NCBI GenBank assembly: GCA_004210915.1
Contig: SEGS01000033.1
Location: 61,454-125,453, forward strand
DNA length: 64,000 bases
Source of the DNA: Variovorax sp.
GTDB lineage: Bacteria > Pseudomonadota > Gammaproteobacteria > Burkholderiales > Burkholderiaceae_C
Direction of reading: 5' to 3'
The notes under the pieces were generated by a model. That model saw only the letters and a list, made by a program, of their open reading frames with translations. It had not been told where the DNA came from and did not search any database. The position numbers were made by a program, and so were the translations under genes. Positions 54,336 to 62,966 of the stretch are shown here, piece after piece (the stretch's first letter is position 1; each line of letters opens with the position of its first letter).

Positions 54336-56203
54336 ACCGCGGGGCGCCTCCCGATGCGCGGCGACCAGCGCGCGATCTCGCCGCGCTGCAGGCTGGAGAG
54401 CGCGAACTCGGTGAAGGCATTGAGCGATACGTGCCGGCTGAAGAATTGCTCGAGCACGGCGCCGAACAGGTAAGGACTGGCACCGGAGAACGCGACCTCG
54501 TCGATCTTGAGCGCGACCTCGACGCCGCGCCCGAACACGATGGGGCCGGGCTCGGGAAGGCGGCGGAAGACCGGCGCCAGCGCCATCGAGCGCACGCCCT
54601 GGATCTGGCGGCGCACCGTCGGGTCGGCCAGATTGCCGTAGAGGTCGAGCATCTCGCGCAACGCAGCAGCGCCCTGCGTGGCATCGACGTCGGTGAGGCT
54701 CAGGTAATTGAGGCCGAGGTGGCTGATGAGGCGCCAGGTCAGCGCGCCTTCGGCCAGTGCGGGGTACGGCCGGGTCGGGCCGCGCAGGATGCGGATCGCC
54801 CGCACCGGCGCCGACACGCGCAAGGTGAAGTCCGAATCGAGCCCGGTCGGCAGCAGCAACGGCAGATCGCGGTTGGTGCACAGCGCATCGAGCGTGATGT
54901 GGCGCAGGCTGTGCGGAAAAGGCGCATCGTGCTGGTCGACCAGCGACACGTACACCTCGCTGCCGGTGTAGCTGGTACGCGTACCTTGTGCGCGTGCGCG
55001 GTCCGACACCAGGCGCGGTTCGCGACGCAGCGAGAAGTAAGCGCCGAAGTCACCGTCGTCGGTCGCGAAAGAACCGAGGAAGGGGCGGAAGTCGCGCTCC
55101 TCCGCGCCGTTGCTCATGTGGCCCGTGACCCGCTCTACCGTGAAGATCTCGAAATCGCGCGGCCGCGTCCGGTCGATCACGGCGTGATGTTCGTGCTGGC
55201 CGGGGCCGACGGGAATGCGGTCGCTGCGGCGCGGAACCAGGTTGATGACGGGCGTACAGAACAGCGAGAAATGCTGTGCGTCGACGAGGCGCTCCAGGTC
55301 GCCGTCGACGCTGTCGAGCAGGATCACGATCTCCATCGTGTTGCCGCTCATCGCCTGGGCAGCGACGCGCAAACCATTGACGCTGAAGAACAGGAAGCGA
55401 TCGGGAAAGGCGAAGTATTCGTGCAGCAGCCGGTAGCCCTGGAACGACCGCGCGTCGTAGGGCAGCAGCGCCTGATCGGGGTCGAAGCCCTCGTGGCGGA
55501 TCGCTTCGTCACCCAGCGGCACGATGCGCGCCGTGCTGCCGGGGCCCGAACGGCACACCGTGCCGATGCCGTGATGCACCGCCAGTTCGAGCAGCTTCAA
55601 GGCGTGCAGTTCGGCGCCCGACAGGAAGAACTCGAGGCGGTCGAGCGGCATGTCGGCGAAGCGCGCGCCGCCCACGGCCTCGAGCCGGATGGTGATGGCG
55701 CTGCGCGCCGTGCGCGCGACCGTCGGCATGGCCTGCGCGATGTCCGCAGGCACCGAACCCAGGCTCGCTTCGGCGATGCGAAGCGGCCACAGCGTCACGG
55801 CATGGGCGGTGCGGAACTCGCACGCCGTCTGCTCGCCCTTGATCATGCGGCCGCGCAGCATCGTGTGGCGGGGCAGTTCGTAGCCGGCCTTCAGCGAGCC
55901 CTCGTTCAGGTTGCCATCGATCTGCACCACGCCCATGGCCGGCAACGGCGCCAGGAAGTTGGGGTACACGACTTCGAGCAGCCGCTGCGAGAAGCGCGGG
56001 AACTCCGCATCCATCTTGAGCTGAATGCGCGCCGTGAGAAAGCTGAAGCCTTCGAGCAGACGCTCGACGTACGGGTCGCTGACTTCGATACCGCGCATCC
56101 CCAGGCGGCCCGCGATCTTCGGATAGCGCTGCGCGAACTCGGCCCCGAGCTCGTGCATGTACGTGAGCTCGCGGTTGTAGTAGTCGAGGAGCCGCGCGTC
56201 CAT
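54332..56203 (-). CDS. tssF: T6SS baseplate protein TssF
   Basis: This 623-residue protein has the family start MDARLLDYYNRELTYMHELG and EFAQRYPKIAGRLGM, VERLLEGFSFLTARI, and a closing RHVSLNAFTEFALSS. With TssE and TssG it forms the wedges of the baseplate around VgrG. Length is normal. It begins three bases after tssE ends and overlaps tssG by four bases. Confidence 0.95.
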   Translation of the reverse strand: MDARLLDYYNRELTYMHELGAEFAQRYPKIAGRLGMRGIEVSDPYVERLLEGFSFLTARIQLKMDAEFPRFSQRLLEVVYPNFLAPLPAMGVVQIDGNLNEGSLKAGYELPRHTMLRGRMIKGEQTACEFRTAHAVTLWPLRIAEASLGSVPADIAQAMPTVARTARSAITIRLEAVGGARFADMPLDRLEFFLSGAELHALKLLELAVHHGIGTVCRSGPGSTARIVPLGDEAIRHEGFDPDQALLPYDARSFQGYRLLHEYFAFPDRFLFFSVNGLRVAAQAMSGNTMEIVILLDSVDGDLERLVDAQHFSLFCTPVINLVPRRSDRIPVGPGQHEHHAVIDRTRPRDFEIFTVERVTGHMSNGAEERDFRPFLGSFATDDGDFGAYFSLRREPRLVSDRARAQGTRTSYTGSEVYVSLVDQHDAPFPHSLRHITLDALCTNRDLPLLLPTGLDSDFTLRVSAPVRAIRILRGPTRPYPALAEGALTWRLISHLGLNYLSLTDVDATQGAAALREMLDLYGNLADPTVRRQIQGVRSMALAPVFRRLPEPGPIVFGRGVEVALKIDEVAFSGASPYLFGAVLEQFFSRHVSLNAFTEFALSSLQRGEIARWSPRIGRRPAV

Positions 56204-56206
56204 GCT

Positions 56207-56746
56207 CTAGAGGCCCCCGGTCGGCCGCAGCACCATGTGCCCGCTCTCGAGGTCAAGTTCCGAGCGAAGAATGAACTCGATCGGGTAAGGCACCGACCAC
56301 AGCGTGCCGCGAATTTCGAGCGCCAGCAGGTTGTGGTGCTCCAGATCGGTGGCGTCGGTCACGCAACGCACATCGATGCTGTCTTTCATGATGCGCGGCT
56401 CGAAGTCAATGATGGCCCCGCGAATCGCCGCTTCGACGTCCGCGAAATCCACCTCCGACATGCGGCCGCCCGCCCAGCCGCGCACGCCATAGTTCAACAC
56501 CGAACGGCGCGCCCGCGCCAGATCGTTGATGCTGTGGTCCGAGCCGAAATTGACGGTGTTGAGCAGCCACTGCAGGTCGCGCAATACCGAGTCGCGCAGC
56601 AGCTTGCCGCTCATGAGAAACGCGCCTGCGCGCTCCTGGCGATTCTGCGGTTGCTTGTCGGTCAGCCGGTCGAGCAGCACCGGCTGCAGCCGGTCGCGCG
56701 AAACGCTCTCCTGCTGGTCGCCGTCGGTGTCCGCCAGCACACTCAT
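56207..56746 (-). CDS. tssE: T6SS baseplate protein TssE (gp25-like)
   Basis: This 179-residue gp25-like wedge component starts the sheath. VLRDLQWLLNT, NFGSDHSINDLARARRSVLN and YGVRGWAGG are typical. The C-terminal part (IEFILRSELDLESGHMVL) is the conserved beta strand region that links to the sheath handshake. The start at 56746 overlaps the tagJ stop by four bases. Confidence 0.93.
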   Translation of the reverse strand: MSVLADTDGDQQESVSRDRLQPVLLDRLTDKQPQNRQERAGAFLMSGKLLRDSVLRDLQWLLNTVNFGSDHSINDLARARRSVLNYGVRGWAGGRMSEVDFADVEAAIRGAIIDFEPRIMKDSIDVRCVTDATDLEHHNLLALEIRGTLWSVPYPIEFILRSELDLESGHMVLRPTGGL

Positions 56747-57609
56747 GCGGGCGCCCGCTCCGCCGTCTCGAATTCGATGGTGCGGATGTCGAGGAACGCG
56801 TGATCGCCGGCATCACTCGTGAGGATGCGTTGCCCCACGCCCGCGTACTGGTCATCGCCGGGCAACGCGTCCCAATCGGTACGCCGGCCGAGCGCTGCGG
56901 CGTCGTCGAGCGCCTGGAGCGCCGAGGGGTAGCGAACCGGCACCAGACCGTTGAGCGCACGTCCATCGCGCAGCTCGATCTCGGCCGCGATCCAGATCAG
57001 ATCGGCCAGATGCCGCGGCCGCGGCAGCTTGACCCGAAGCACCGCGGGCAGCGGCAACCAAGCGTAGCCGGACGGCGTGAACAGCTCGAGCACCGCACCG
57101 ATGCGGGCGTCGCCATCGCACAACCAGGCGAAGTCGACGCGCTCGACGGGCTCGTCGTCGACCGTTTGGTCCGGCCGTGTGTCAGATCGGTCCACGAGCT
57201 GGAGGGCGCCGCCCACTGCGGGCGCCGCCTGGCGGGCACTGTCGCGCAAAGCCGCAGCCTGCAGAGCCTGGTCGGTCGGCAAGGCGGCAGCGGAAATCAG
57301 CTGGTCGACCCACTCGGCCTGGCCGGCCGGGATGGCCGGAGGCCGTCCGCCCGCCCAGAACTCGCTACGGTGGCGTTCACCGGCCAGCGCCATCGCGTAG
57401 GTGGAGGCTGCCGGCGTGAAATTGGGATCGAGTTGCATCGCGCGCTGACGTTGATCATCGGCGCGCTGCCATTCGCCACGCACCGCCAGAAAGTGGCAGA
57501 GCGCAAGCCGAAGACTGGCATCCTGGGGACGAGCGCGGATCTGCCGTTGCACTTCGTCGGTGTGCTCGGCCACGGAGCGGCCGCCGAGCACGGCAAATCC
57601 ATCACCCAT
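56743..57609 (-). CDS. tagJ: T6SS-associated protein TagJ (ImpE family)
   Basis: This 288-residue ImpE/TagJ-family protein has an N-terminal TPR-like region (QIRARPQDASLRLALCHFLA; QRAMQLDPNFTPAASTYAMA) and a C-terminal domain with ELRDGRALNGLVPVRYP. TagJ binds the N-terminal helix of the sheath subunit TssB and affects ClpV-driven recycling. I chose the ATG at 57609. It is separated from hcp by about 120 bases that hold a stem-loop. Confidence 0.87.
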   Translation of the reverse strand: MGDGFAVLGGRSVAEHTDEVQRQIRARPQDASLRLALCHFLAVRGEWQRADDQRQRAMQLDPNFTPAASTYAMALAGERHRSEFWAGGRPPAIPAGQAEWVDQLISAAALPTDQALQAAALRDSARQAAPAVGGALQLVDRSDTRPDQTVDDEPVERVDFAWLCDGDARIGAVLELFTPSGYAWLPLPAVLRVKLPRPRHLADLIWIAAEIELRDGRALNGLVPVRYPSALQALDDAAALGRRTDWDALPGDDQYAGVGQRILTSDAGDHAFLDIRTIEFETAERAPA

Positions 57610-57687
57610 GAAAAATCCTCGTTGCTGCTGAACCGCCGGCCATGGACGGCGGGTGCGCCCGGCAACGAGAAGCCGCCGGGAAACGCG

Positions 57688-57715
57688 CGCCCGGACCGCA
57701 CGCGCAGCCCGGGCG
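57688..57715 (-). promoter_or_regulatory. Stem-loop downstream of hcp
   Basis: CGCCCGG and CCGGGCG form a seven-base GC stem with a 14-base loop, starting 15 bases after the hcp stop, in the 120-base gap before tagJ. Only a short TTT follows, so it is unlikely to be a full terminator. It may stabilise the hcp end of the message or attenuate, which would suit the high amount of Hcp needed. It is inferred from base pairing only. Confidence 0.35.
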
Positions 57716-57729
57716 AAAGACACCAAAAA

Positions 57730-58212
57730 TCAAGCTTCCTTGTTTTCCTTGATGTTCCAAGCCAGCACCGTCTCGGCGCCCTTGCCACCCTTGTCCGTCT
57801 GTTCCCAGTACTGCTGCTTCACTTTGCCCGCCTGGAACGCGTACTGCACGAACAGCGCGTCAGAGCCTTGCTCTGCGGTGTACTGCACCGAAGTCACCAG
57901 CACTTCTTCAAGCGTGACGCGGGTGTATTCGATCTGCGAGCCGCCGGCCTTGCAAACCGACACCTCGACCTTGGACAGGTGCTTGCCGCTCGCGCAATTC
58001 TTCAGCACCGAGGGCGCGGCCTTGTCGACGCGCGCCAGCACCTGCAAGTCATTGAAGCTGGCCTTGCCGACACCGCCGCCGCCGCCGCTCACCATGTTCC
58101 CCGGCTGCGTCGCACCCCAGGAGAACGACTTGATATCGCTCCATTCCTTGTGATTCGAATCCTTGGATTCGCCGCTCGCGCCTTCGACGCGCATGAACAT
58201 GTCTACTGCCAT
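57730..58212 (-). CDS. hcp: T6SS inner-tube protein Hcp (TssD)
   Basis: This 160-residue tube protein forms hexameric rings stacked inside the sheath. Landmarks are MAVDMFMRVEGASGESKDS, IKSFSWGATQPG and a C-terminal AWNIKENKEA. Length is normal for the family, with no fused effector. It lies 46 bases after the tssC stop and just upstream of a stem-loop. Confidence 0.95.
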   Translation of the reverse strand: MAVDMFMRVEGASGESKDSNHKEWSDIKSFSWGATQPGNMVSGGGGGVGKASFNDLQVLARVDKAAPSVLKNCASGKHLSKVEVSVCKAGGSQIEYTRVTLEEVLVTSVQYTAEQGSDALFVQYAFQAGKVKQQYWEQTDKGGKGAETVLAWNIKENKEA

Positions 58213-58258
58213 AAGTCAACTCCCACAGTGATGCGTGTCCGAAGCGGACACAGTTGAA

Positions 58259-59670
58259 TTAGCTGCCGTCCTTTTTGTTGGACGGCAACTTCGAAACCAG
58301 CCGCAACGACACTGTCAGCCCTTCGAGCTGATAGTGCGGCCGGAGGAAAAACTTCGCAGCGTAGTAGCCCGGGTTGTCCTCGATCGCTTCCACCTGCACC
58401 TCGGCCGCCGCCAGCGGCTTCATGGCTTTGGTTTCCTGCGAAGACGTGCCGGGGCTACCGTCCACGTAATTCATGATCCAGTCGTTGAGCCAAAGCTCCA
58501 TGTCTTCGCGTTCGCGGAACGAACCGATCTTGTCGCGCACGATGCACTTGAGGTAGTGCGCGAAGCGGCAGCACGCGAACAGGTACGGCAGCCGCGCGGC
58601 CAGGTTGGCATTCGCCGTTGCGTCGGCGTCGTAATACTCGGCCGGCGATTGCAGCGACTGCGCGCCGATGAAGGCGGCGAAATCCGAGTTCTTGCGATGC
58701 ACCAGCGGCATGAACCCGTTCTTCGCGAGCTCGGCCTCGCGCCGGTCGCTGATCGCGATTTCGGTCGGGCACTTCATGTCGACGCCGCCGTCGTCGGTGG
58801 GGAAGGTGTGGGTCGGTAAGTTCTCGACCGCCCCACCCGATTCGACGCCGCGAATCGATGTGCACCACCCGTACTGCTTGAATGAGCGATTGATGTTGAC
58901 GCCCATCGCGTAGGCCGAGTTGGCCCATGTGTAACGCGAATGCTCCGCCGAATCGGTTTCCTCTTCGAACTCGAACTCGTCCACCGGATTGGTGCGTGCG
59001 CCGTACGGCAGGCGGGCCAGGAAGCGCGGCATGGCCAGTCCTGCCACGAGTCCATTTGCATCACGGTCGGTGATGCGCCAGCAATGAAGGGGCAATGGGC
59101 CGCGGCGGCGATCTTTGCCAACTCGCCGAGCATCTCCACATCGGGCGGGCTGTGGTCGAAATGGAAGTCGCCGATCAGAGCGCCAAACGGCTCGCCGCCG
59201 AACTGCCCATATTCAGCCTCGTAGATTTTCTTGAACAGCGGGCTCTGGTCCCAGCCGATGCCCTTGTGGCGCTTGAGCGACCGGGCTACTTCGCGCTTGG
59301 ACGCGCACATCATGCGAATCTTCAGCTGCTCATCGGTCTCGGTGCTGTTGACAAGATAGTGCAGACCGCGCCAGGCCCCTTCGAGCTGCTGGAATTCTTC
59401 GTGGTGCAGGATCTGGTTGATCTGCTCCGAGAGCTTGCGATCAATCTCGGTGATGATGCCTTGAACGGTTTTGTAGGCGTCGTTCGAGATGGTGACCGTG
59501 CTCTCGAGCGCCTGGGTGGCCAGGGTCTTGACGGCGTTTTCGACGGCTTCGCGCGCCTGGTCTGTCTTGGGCCGGAACTCGCGCTGGAGAAGCGACGAAA
59601 ACTCGTTCGGCTCCAACGCTTCGATGGTCGCTTGCGAACGCGATGACTGCTTGGTTTGCATGGTGCTCAT
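58259..59670 (-). pseudogene. tssC: T6SS sheath protein TssC, broken by an internal frame-shifting deletion
   Basis: The large sheath subunit is present in two frames. The first (from the ATG at 59670, preceded by AGGA) runs from MSTMQTKQSSRSQATIEALE to MQMDSWQ and then goes out of frame. The second resumes in the +1 frame at LAMPRFLARLPYGARTNPVD and continues to the normal end (LEGLTVSLRLVSKLPSNKK). About 33 family residues between WQEL and YIGLAMP are absent, and the junction at 59039-59041 keeps a shared GGA. As read, no full TssC can be made, so the sheath and the whole T6SS would be dead. A sequence or assembly error of about 100 bases is the alternative. Confidence 0.85.
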
Positions 59671-59703
59671 GAGGGAATCCTGTCAGCTTGCTTTGCGTGT
59701 CGC

Positions 59704-60261
59704 TCAATCGGCCGGGGTGCCAGGATTGCCGGCCGCTTCGACCGCCTTGGCGACCGCAGGATTCGGAGCGGATGCGAGCGACTTGAGAAGCTCGGGGTTC
59801 TGCAGCGCCTTTGCGATCAACTGCTCAGCACCGTTCTTTCCGTCCATGTACGACAGCAGGTTCGACAGCTCGGTCCGCGCTTCGAGCAGCTGCTGCAGCG
59901 CGCCGACCTGGCTCGCAATGCGGGCTGGCGAGAAGTCGTTCATGTTCTCGAACGTGATGTCCACGTTCATCTGGCCGTCACCTGTGAGCGTGTTGGGCAC
60001 CTGAAACGCGACACGCGGCTTGATGGCTTTCATGCGGTCATCGAAGTTGTCGATGTCCACCTCCATGAACTCGCGCTCTGCCAAGTCTGGCAGCGGGTCC
60101 ATCTGCTTGCCCGCGAGATCAGCGATCACGCCCATGACGAACGGAAGCTGAATCTTGCGCTCGCTGCCGTAGATCTCAACGTCGTACTCGATCTGCACGC
60201 GCGGTGCGCGGTTGCGCGCGATGAACTTCTGACCACTGTTTCTGACGCGGTTATCTGCCAT
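59704..60261 (-). CDS. tssB: T6SS sheath protein TssB
   Basis: This 185-residue small sheath subunit is intact. RAPRVQIEYDVEIYGSERKI, LPFVMGVIADLAGK and the conserved VDNFDDRMKAIKPRVAFQVP are all present, plus TELSNLLSYMDGKNGAEQLI. An upstream in-frame TTG at 60315 is rejected in favour of the ATG at 60261. It ends 33 bases before tssC, with which it would form the contractile sheath. Confidence 0.95.
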   Translation of the reverse strand: MADNRVRNSGQKFIARNRAPRVQIEYDVEIYGSERKIQLPFVMGVIADLAGKQMDPLPDLAEREFMEVDIDNFDDRMKAIKPRVAFQVPNTLTGDGQMNVDITFENMNDFSPARIASQVGALQQLLEARTELSNLLSYMDGKNGAEQLIAKALQNPELLKSLASAPNPAVAKAVEAAGNPGTPAD

Positions 60262-60341
60262 AAGCTTCCTCTTGAAACTGAATGCACGTGGGCCCTTCTC
60301 TCGAGGCGTGCACAACTCGTGCCACCCGGAGCCCGGTTCTT

Positions 60342-61433
60342 TTACGTATCACTGGCGCCACCAGGCTGGCGGCCTGCCAATCCCTCTATCTTTGGCAACC
60401 CTTCGGGAACCAGTTCTTCAATGATCTGGAAGAAGTCGAGCCCCATCAGCCGCTGCGCGCGCCGGATCAACATCGGCGCCGGATGACTGGGCTCGGCCTG
60501 CTCGAGGTACCGGCACGCTTTCTCGAGCAGCACCTGCACGTCGTCGCGGCTCCCGATTTCAATGTCTTTGATGCTTGTCGCACGTAGGCCGACACCGCCA
60601 CTTGCCGCGCCGGCGCTGCGTGGCAACGACCCCGTGGCAAGCTGCGTCGCATCGCCCGCACCAAGCCCTTGCGCATTGTTTTCGGTGGATGTGTCAACGC
60701 TCACTTCCGGGGATGGCAGCAACTGCAGGGCCGTGCGCAACGAACGTTCGAGCCGCGAAAAGTCGGGCGCCCAACTCTGTCCCAGCGCGCGCTCCGATGT
60801 CTCGCGAATACGCTGCAGCAGTTCGAGTGCCGATCGCAGCGCGAGTACCGGCGGCGCTGACTTCTCTTGCGCCCGGCGCACGGCCTCACGCAAACGGCCG
60901 ATGCCGCCGGGGTAGTCGATCTGATCGGTCTTGCTTGAATCGAACAACGCCTCGACCTGACGCAAGGTCATCGACACGCCACCGTCGTCGAGCAGGCGCG
61001 CATCGCGCACGCTGCGACCAAGGCCTTCGGCCTCCGCAAAGGCAGACAGCGCATTCATGCGCGGCAGCGGATCCTCGAAACCGTCGTCAATGACCCTGGG
61101 ATGAACGTCGTTCCAGAATCGTTCGAGCACCGCGTCGACGGCGCGGAGGCCATCCACATAACCGGGCAACCCACGGCTCTCGGTCCAGGCAAGGGTCAAA
61201 GGTGCCAGCACCCGCAGGTCGCGCGTGCGCTGCAAGAGCTGAAGAGCGATGCGTTCCACGCGGGCCCAGTCGGGCAGCTCGGCGGGAATGATGGTCGAGC
61301 CGAATTGCTGCTCCCGCTTGCCGAGCATCGCCTGTTGCAATGCCATGAAGTCGGGGTCGTACTCTAGGTCTTCGCCGCATGGAAGCGGACCGTCGACAGG
61401 CGACTGCAACAAATCGATTTTGCTAAGCGACAA
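60342..61433 (-). CDS. tssA: T6SS assembly-cap protein TssA (ImpA_N)
   Basis: This 363-residue protein has an N-terminal ImpA_N domain (SPVDGPLPCGEDLEYDPDFM; WNDVHPRVIDDGFEDPLPRM), a variable middle and a C-terminal helical domain (ACRYLEQAEPSHPAPMLIRR and AQRLMGLDFFQIIEELVPE). The short C-terminus places it with the TssA group that stays at the baseplate. It starts the leftward tssA-to-PAAR unit, with its promoter in the 198-base gap upstream. Confidence 0.93.
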   Translation of the reverse strand: MSLSKIDLLQSPVDGPLPCGEDLEYDPDFMALQQAMLGKREQQFGSTIIPAELPDWARVERIALQLLQRTRDLRVLAPLTLAWTESRGLPGYVDGLRAVDAVLERFWNDVHPRVIDDGFEDPLPRMNALSAFAEAEGLGRSVRDARLLDDGGVSMTLRQVEALFDSSKTDQIDYPGGIGRLREAVRRAQEKSAPPVLALRSALELLQRIRETSERALGQSWAPDFSRLERSLRTALQLLPSPEVSVDTSTENNAQGLGAGDATQLATGSLPRSAGAASGGVGLRATSIKDIEIGSRDDVQVLLEKACRYLEQAEPSHPAPMLIRRAQRLMGLDFFQIIEELVPEGLPKIEGLAGRQPGGASDT

Positions 61434-61631
61434 CCTTCTCCCCTTTCGGTGACTCTACCGCATCGGGCATCTTGACTGAAACGACCAGCCCCGTCAAAAA
61501 GCAACCGCCTGCAACAAACAGCGGCGCCCTGATGACGGGGGCAAAGTACCTTACCTCAGCTCTGTGACAACTTCGCCGCGCCGAAGCCGAACCGCGGGTA
61601 AACCCCGGATGCCGTTATGACCGGGTCTCTG
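61434..61631. promoter_or_regulatory. Promoter region upstream of tssA
   Basis: This 198-base gap lies between tssA and the stop of the fumarylacetoacetate-hydrolase-type gene. It contains an imperfect inverted repeat, GCCCCGTCA at 61488-61496 and TGACGGGGGC at 61533-61542. I found no clear -35/-10 or sigma-54 site. The repeat may be a regulator site or a terminator remnant. Confidence 0.35.
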
Positions 61632-62825
61632 TCATGAAGACCGCAGGAGCCCGCGCCCGGCCAAATTGCGCATCAAGGCGCCGATCCCGAAGGTCCAGCG
61701 CGGCGCCTGGTGCGCATGCACCACGCGGTTGACCAGCGCGCCCAGTTCCGGCGCCGAAATCGTCACACGGTCGCCAACGACGTGGGTGAAGCCCTGGCCG
61801 GGGCCGTGCCGGTCTTGCGTGGGCGCGAACATCGTTCCCAGGAACAACATCAGCCCGTCGGGGTAGGCATGGTGCGGACCGATGGCCTGGCCAACGAGGT
61901 CGAGGGGGTCGCGGCTGATCTTCGACAACGAGCTCGCGCCGTCCAGCACGAAGCCCTCCGGGCCATCGACCTTCAGCGCCACGGTGATGCGCCGCACGTC
62001 GTCGATGCCGAAGTCGCCGTCGAACAGCCGGATGAAAGGGCCGATCGCGCACGAGGCGTTGTTGTCCTTGGCCTTGCCGAGCAGCAGCGCGCTGCGGCCC
62101 TCGAAGTCGCGCAGGTTGACGTCGTTGCCCAGTGCCGCGCCGACCGTGTCGCCGCGGCTGTTGACGGCGAGCACGACCTCGGGCTCGGGGTTGTTCCACA
62201 CGGAGCCCGAATGGATGCCGACGTCCGCGCCCGCACCGACGGCGGACAGCACGGGCGCCTTGGTGAAGATCTCCGCGTCCGGCCCGATGCCGACTTCCAG
62301 GTACTGCGACCAGGCGCCTTGCGCGATCAGCACTTCCTTCACCTTTGCCGCGTCCGAGGAACCCGGCACGATGCCCGCGAGGTTGTCGCCGAGCACGTCG
62401 GCCAGGCCTGCGCGGATCGCATCGGCCTTCGACGCCTCGCCGCGTGATTGCTCTTCGATCACGCGCTCCAGCAAGCTTTCGATGAAGGTCACGCCGCTGG
62501 CCTTGACGGCTTGCAGGTCGCAGGGCGCGAGCAGCCAGGGCCGCGCCGCATCGCGCGTGGGTTCATCGCTGTTCGCGACCACCGCATCGAGCGCGGCGAG
62601 GCGGGGTGCGGTGCCATCGCGCAACGCCGTGCGCACGGCCTCGGCCGGAGCATCGCTTTCGAGCAGGTCGCTCATCGTGGGCGCCAAGTGAGACAGGTCG
62701 TGCAAGTGGTCGCCGTGGACCGCCACCAGCACCGGCCCGACATCGGGCTGCCAGAGACGGCCGACCAGAAGGGCGCGCGCAGCGTCGTGCGGCAGAAAAT
62801 CGGGAGAAGGGCTTGAAGGCGGCAT
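61632..62825 (-). CDS. Fumarylacetoacetate hydrolase (FAH) family protein
   Basis: This 397-residue cytosolic enzyme of the FAH superfamily uses a divalent metal to cleave or dehydrate 2-oxoacid-type substrates. GVTFIESLLERVIEEQS, the metal-binding NNPEPEVVLAVNSRG and NLRDFEGRSALLLGKAKD are visible. The size and N-terminal extension resemble the 2-keto-3-deoxy-arabonate/fuconate dehydratase-like branch rather than catechol-pathway hydrolases, but the substrate cannot be fixed. Start is at the ATG at 62825; upstream sequence in frame is only an antisense shadow. It is not part of the T6SS. Confidence 0.85.
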   Translation of the reverse strand: MPPSSPSPDFLPHDAARALLVGRLWQPDVGPVLVAVHGDHLHDLSHLAPTMSDLLESDAPAEAVRTALRDGTAPRLAALDAVVANSDEPTRDAARPWLLAPCDLQAVKASGVTFIESLLERVIEEQSRGEASKADAIRAGLADVLGDNLAGIVPGSSDAAKVKEVLIAQGAWSQYLEVGIGPDAEIFTKAPVLSAVGAGADVGIHSGSVWNNPEPEVVLAVNSRGDTVGAALGNDVNLRDFEGRSALLLGKAKDNNASCAIGPFIRLFDGDFGIDDVRRITVALKVDGPEGFVLDGASSLSKISRDPLDLVGQAIGPHHAYPDGLMLFLGTMFAPTQDRHGPGQGFTHVVGDRVTISAPELGALVNRVVHAHQAPRWTFGIGALMRNLAGRGLLRSS

Positions 62826-62966
62826 GGTTGTCTCGGTTCTGAATGGCGGGAGCGAAGCCGCGCCGGCTTCGGCGCGGCCAGGCACAACGATAGCGCGAGT
62901 GAAGCGGGGCATGCGCACAATCGCTTCCTTTGCGCTCTCTCTGCCGCCCCGCGGCGCTTCAAGCCC

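Noticed and set aside
54431..56803. 790-residue open frame antisense to tssF and tssE
   Set aside because: It covers conserved T6SS genes on the opposite strand and shows no domain.
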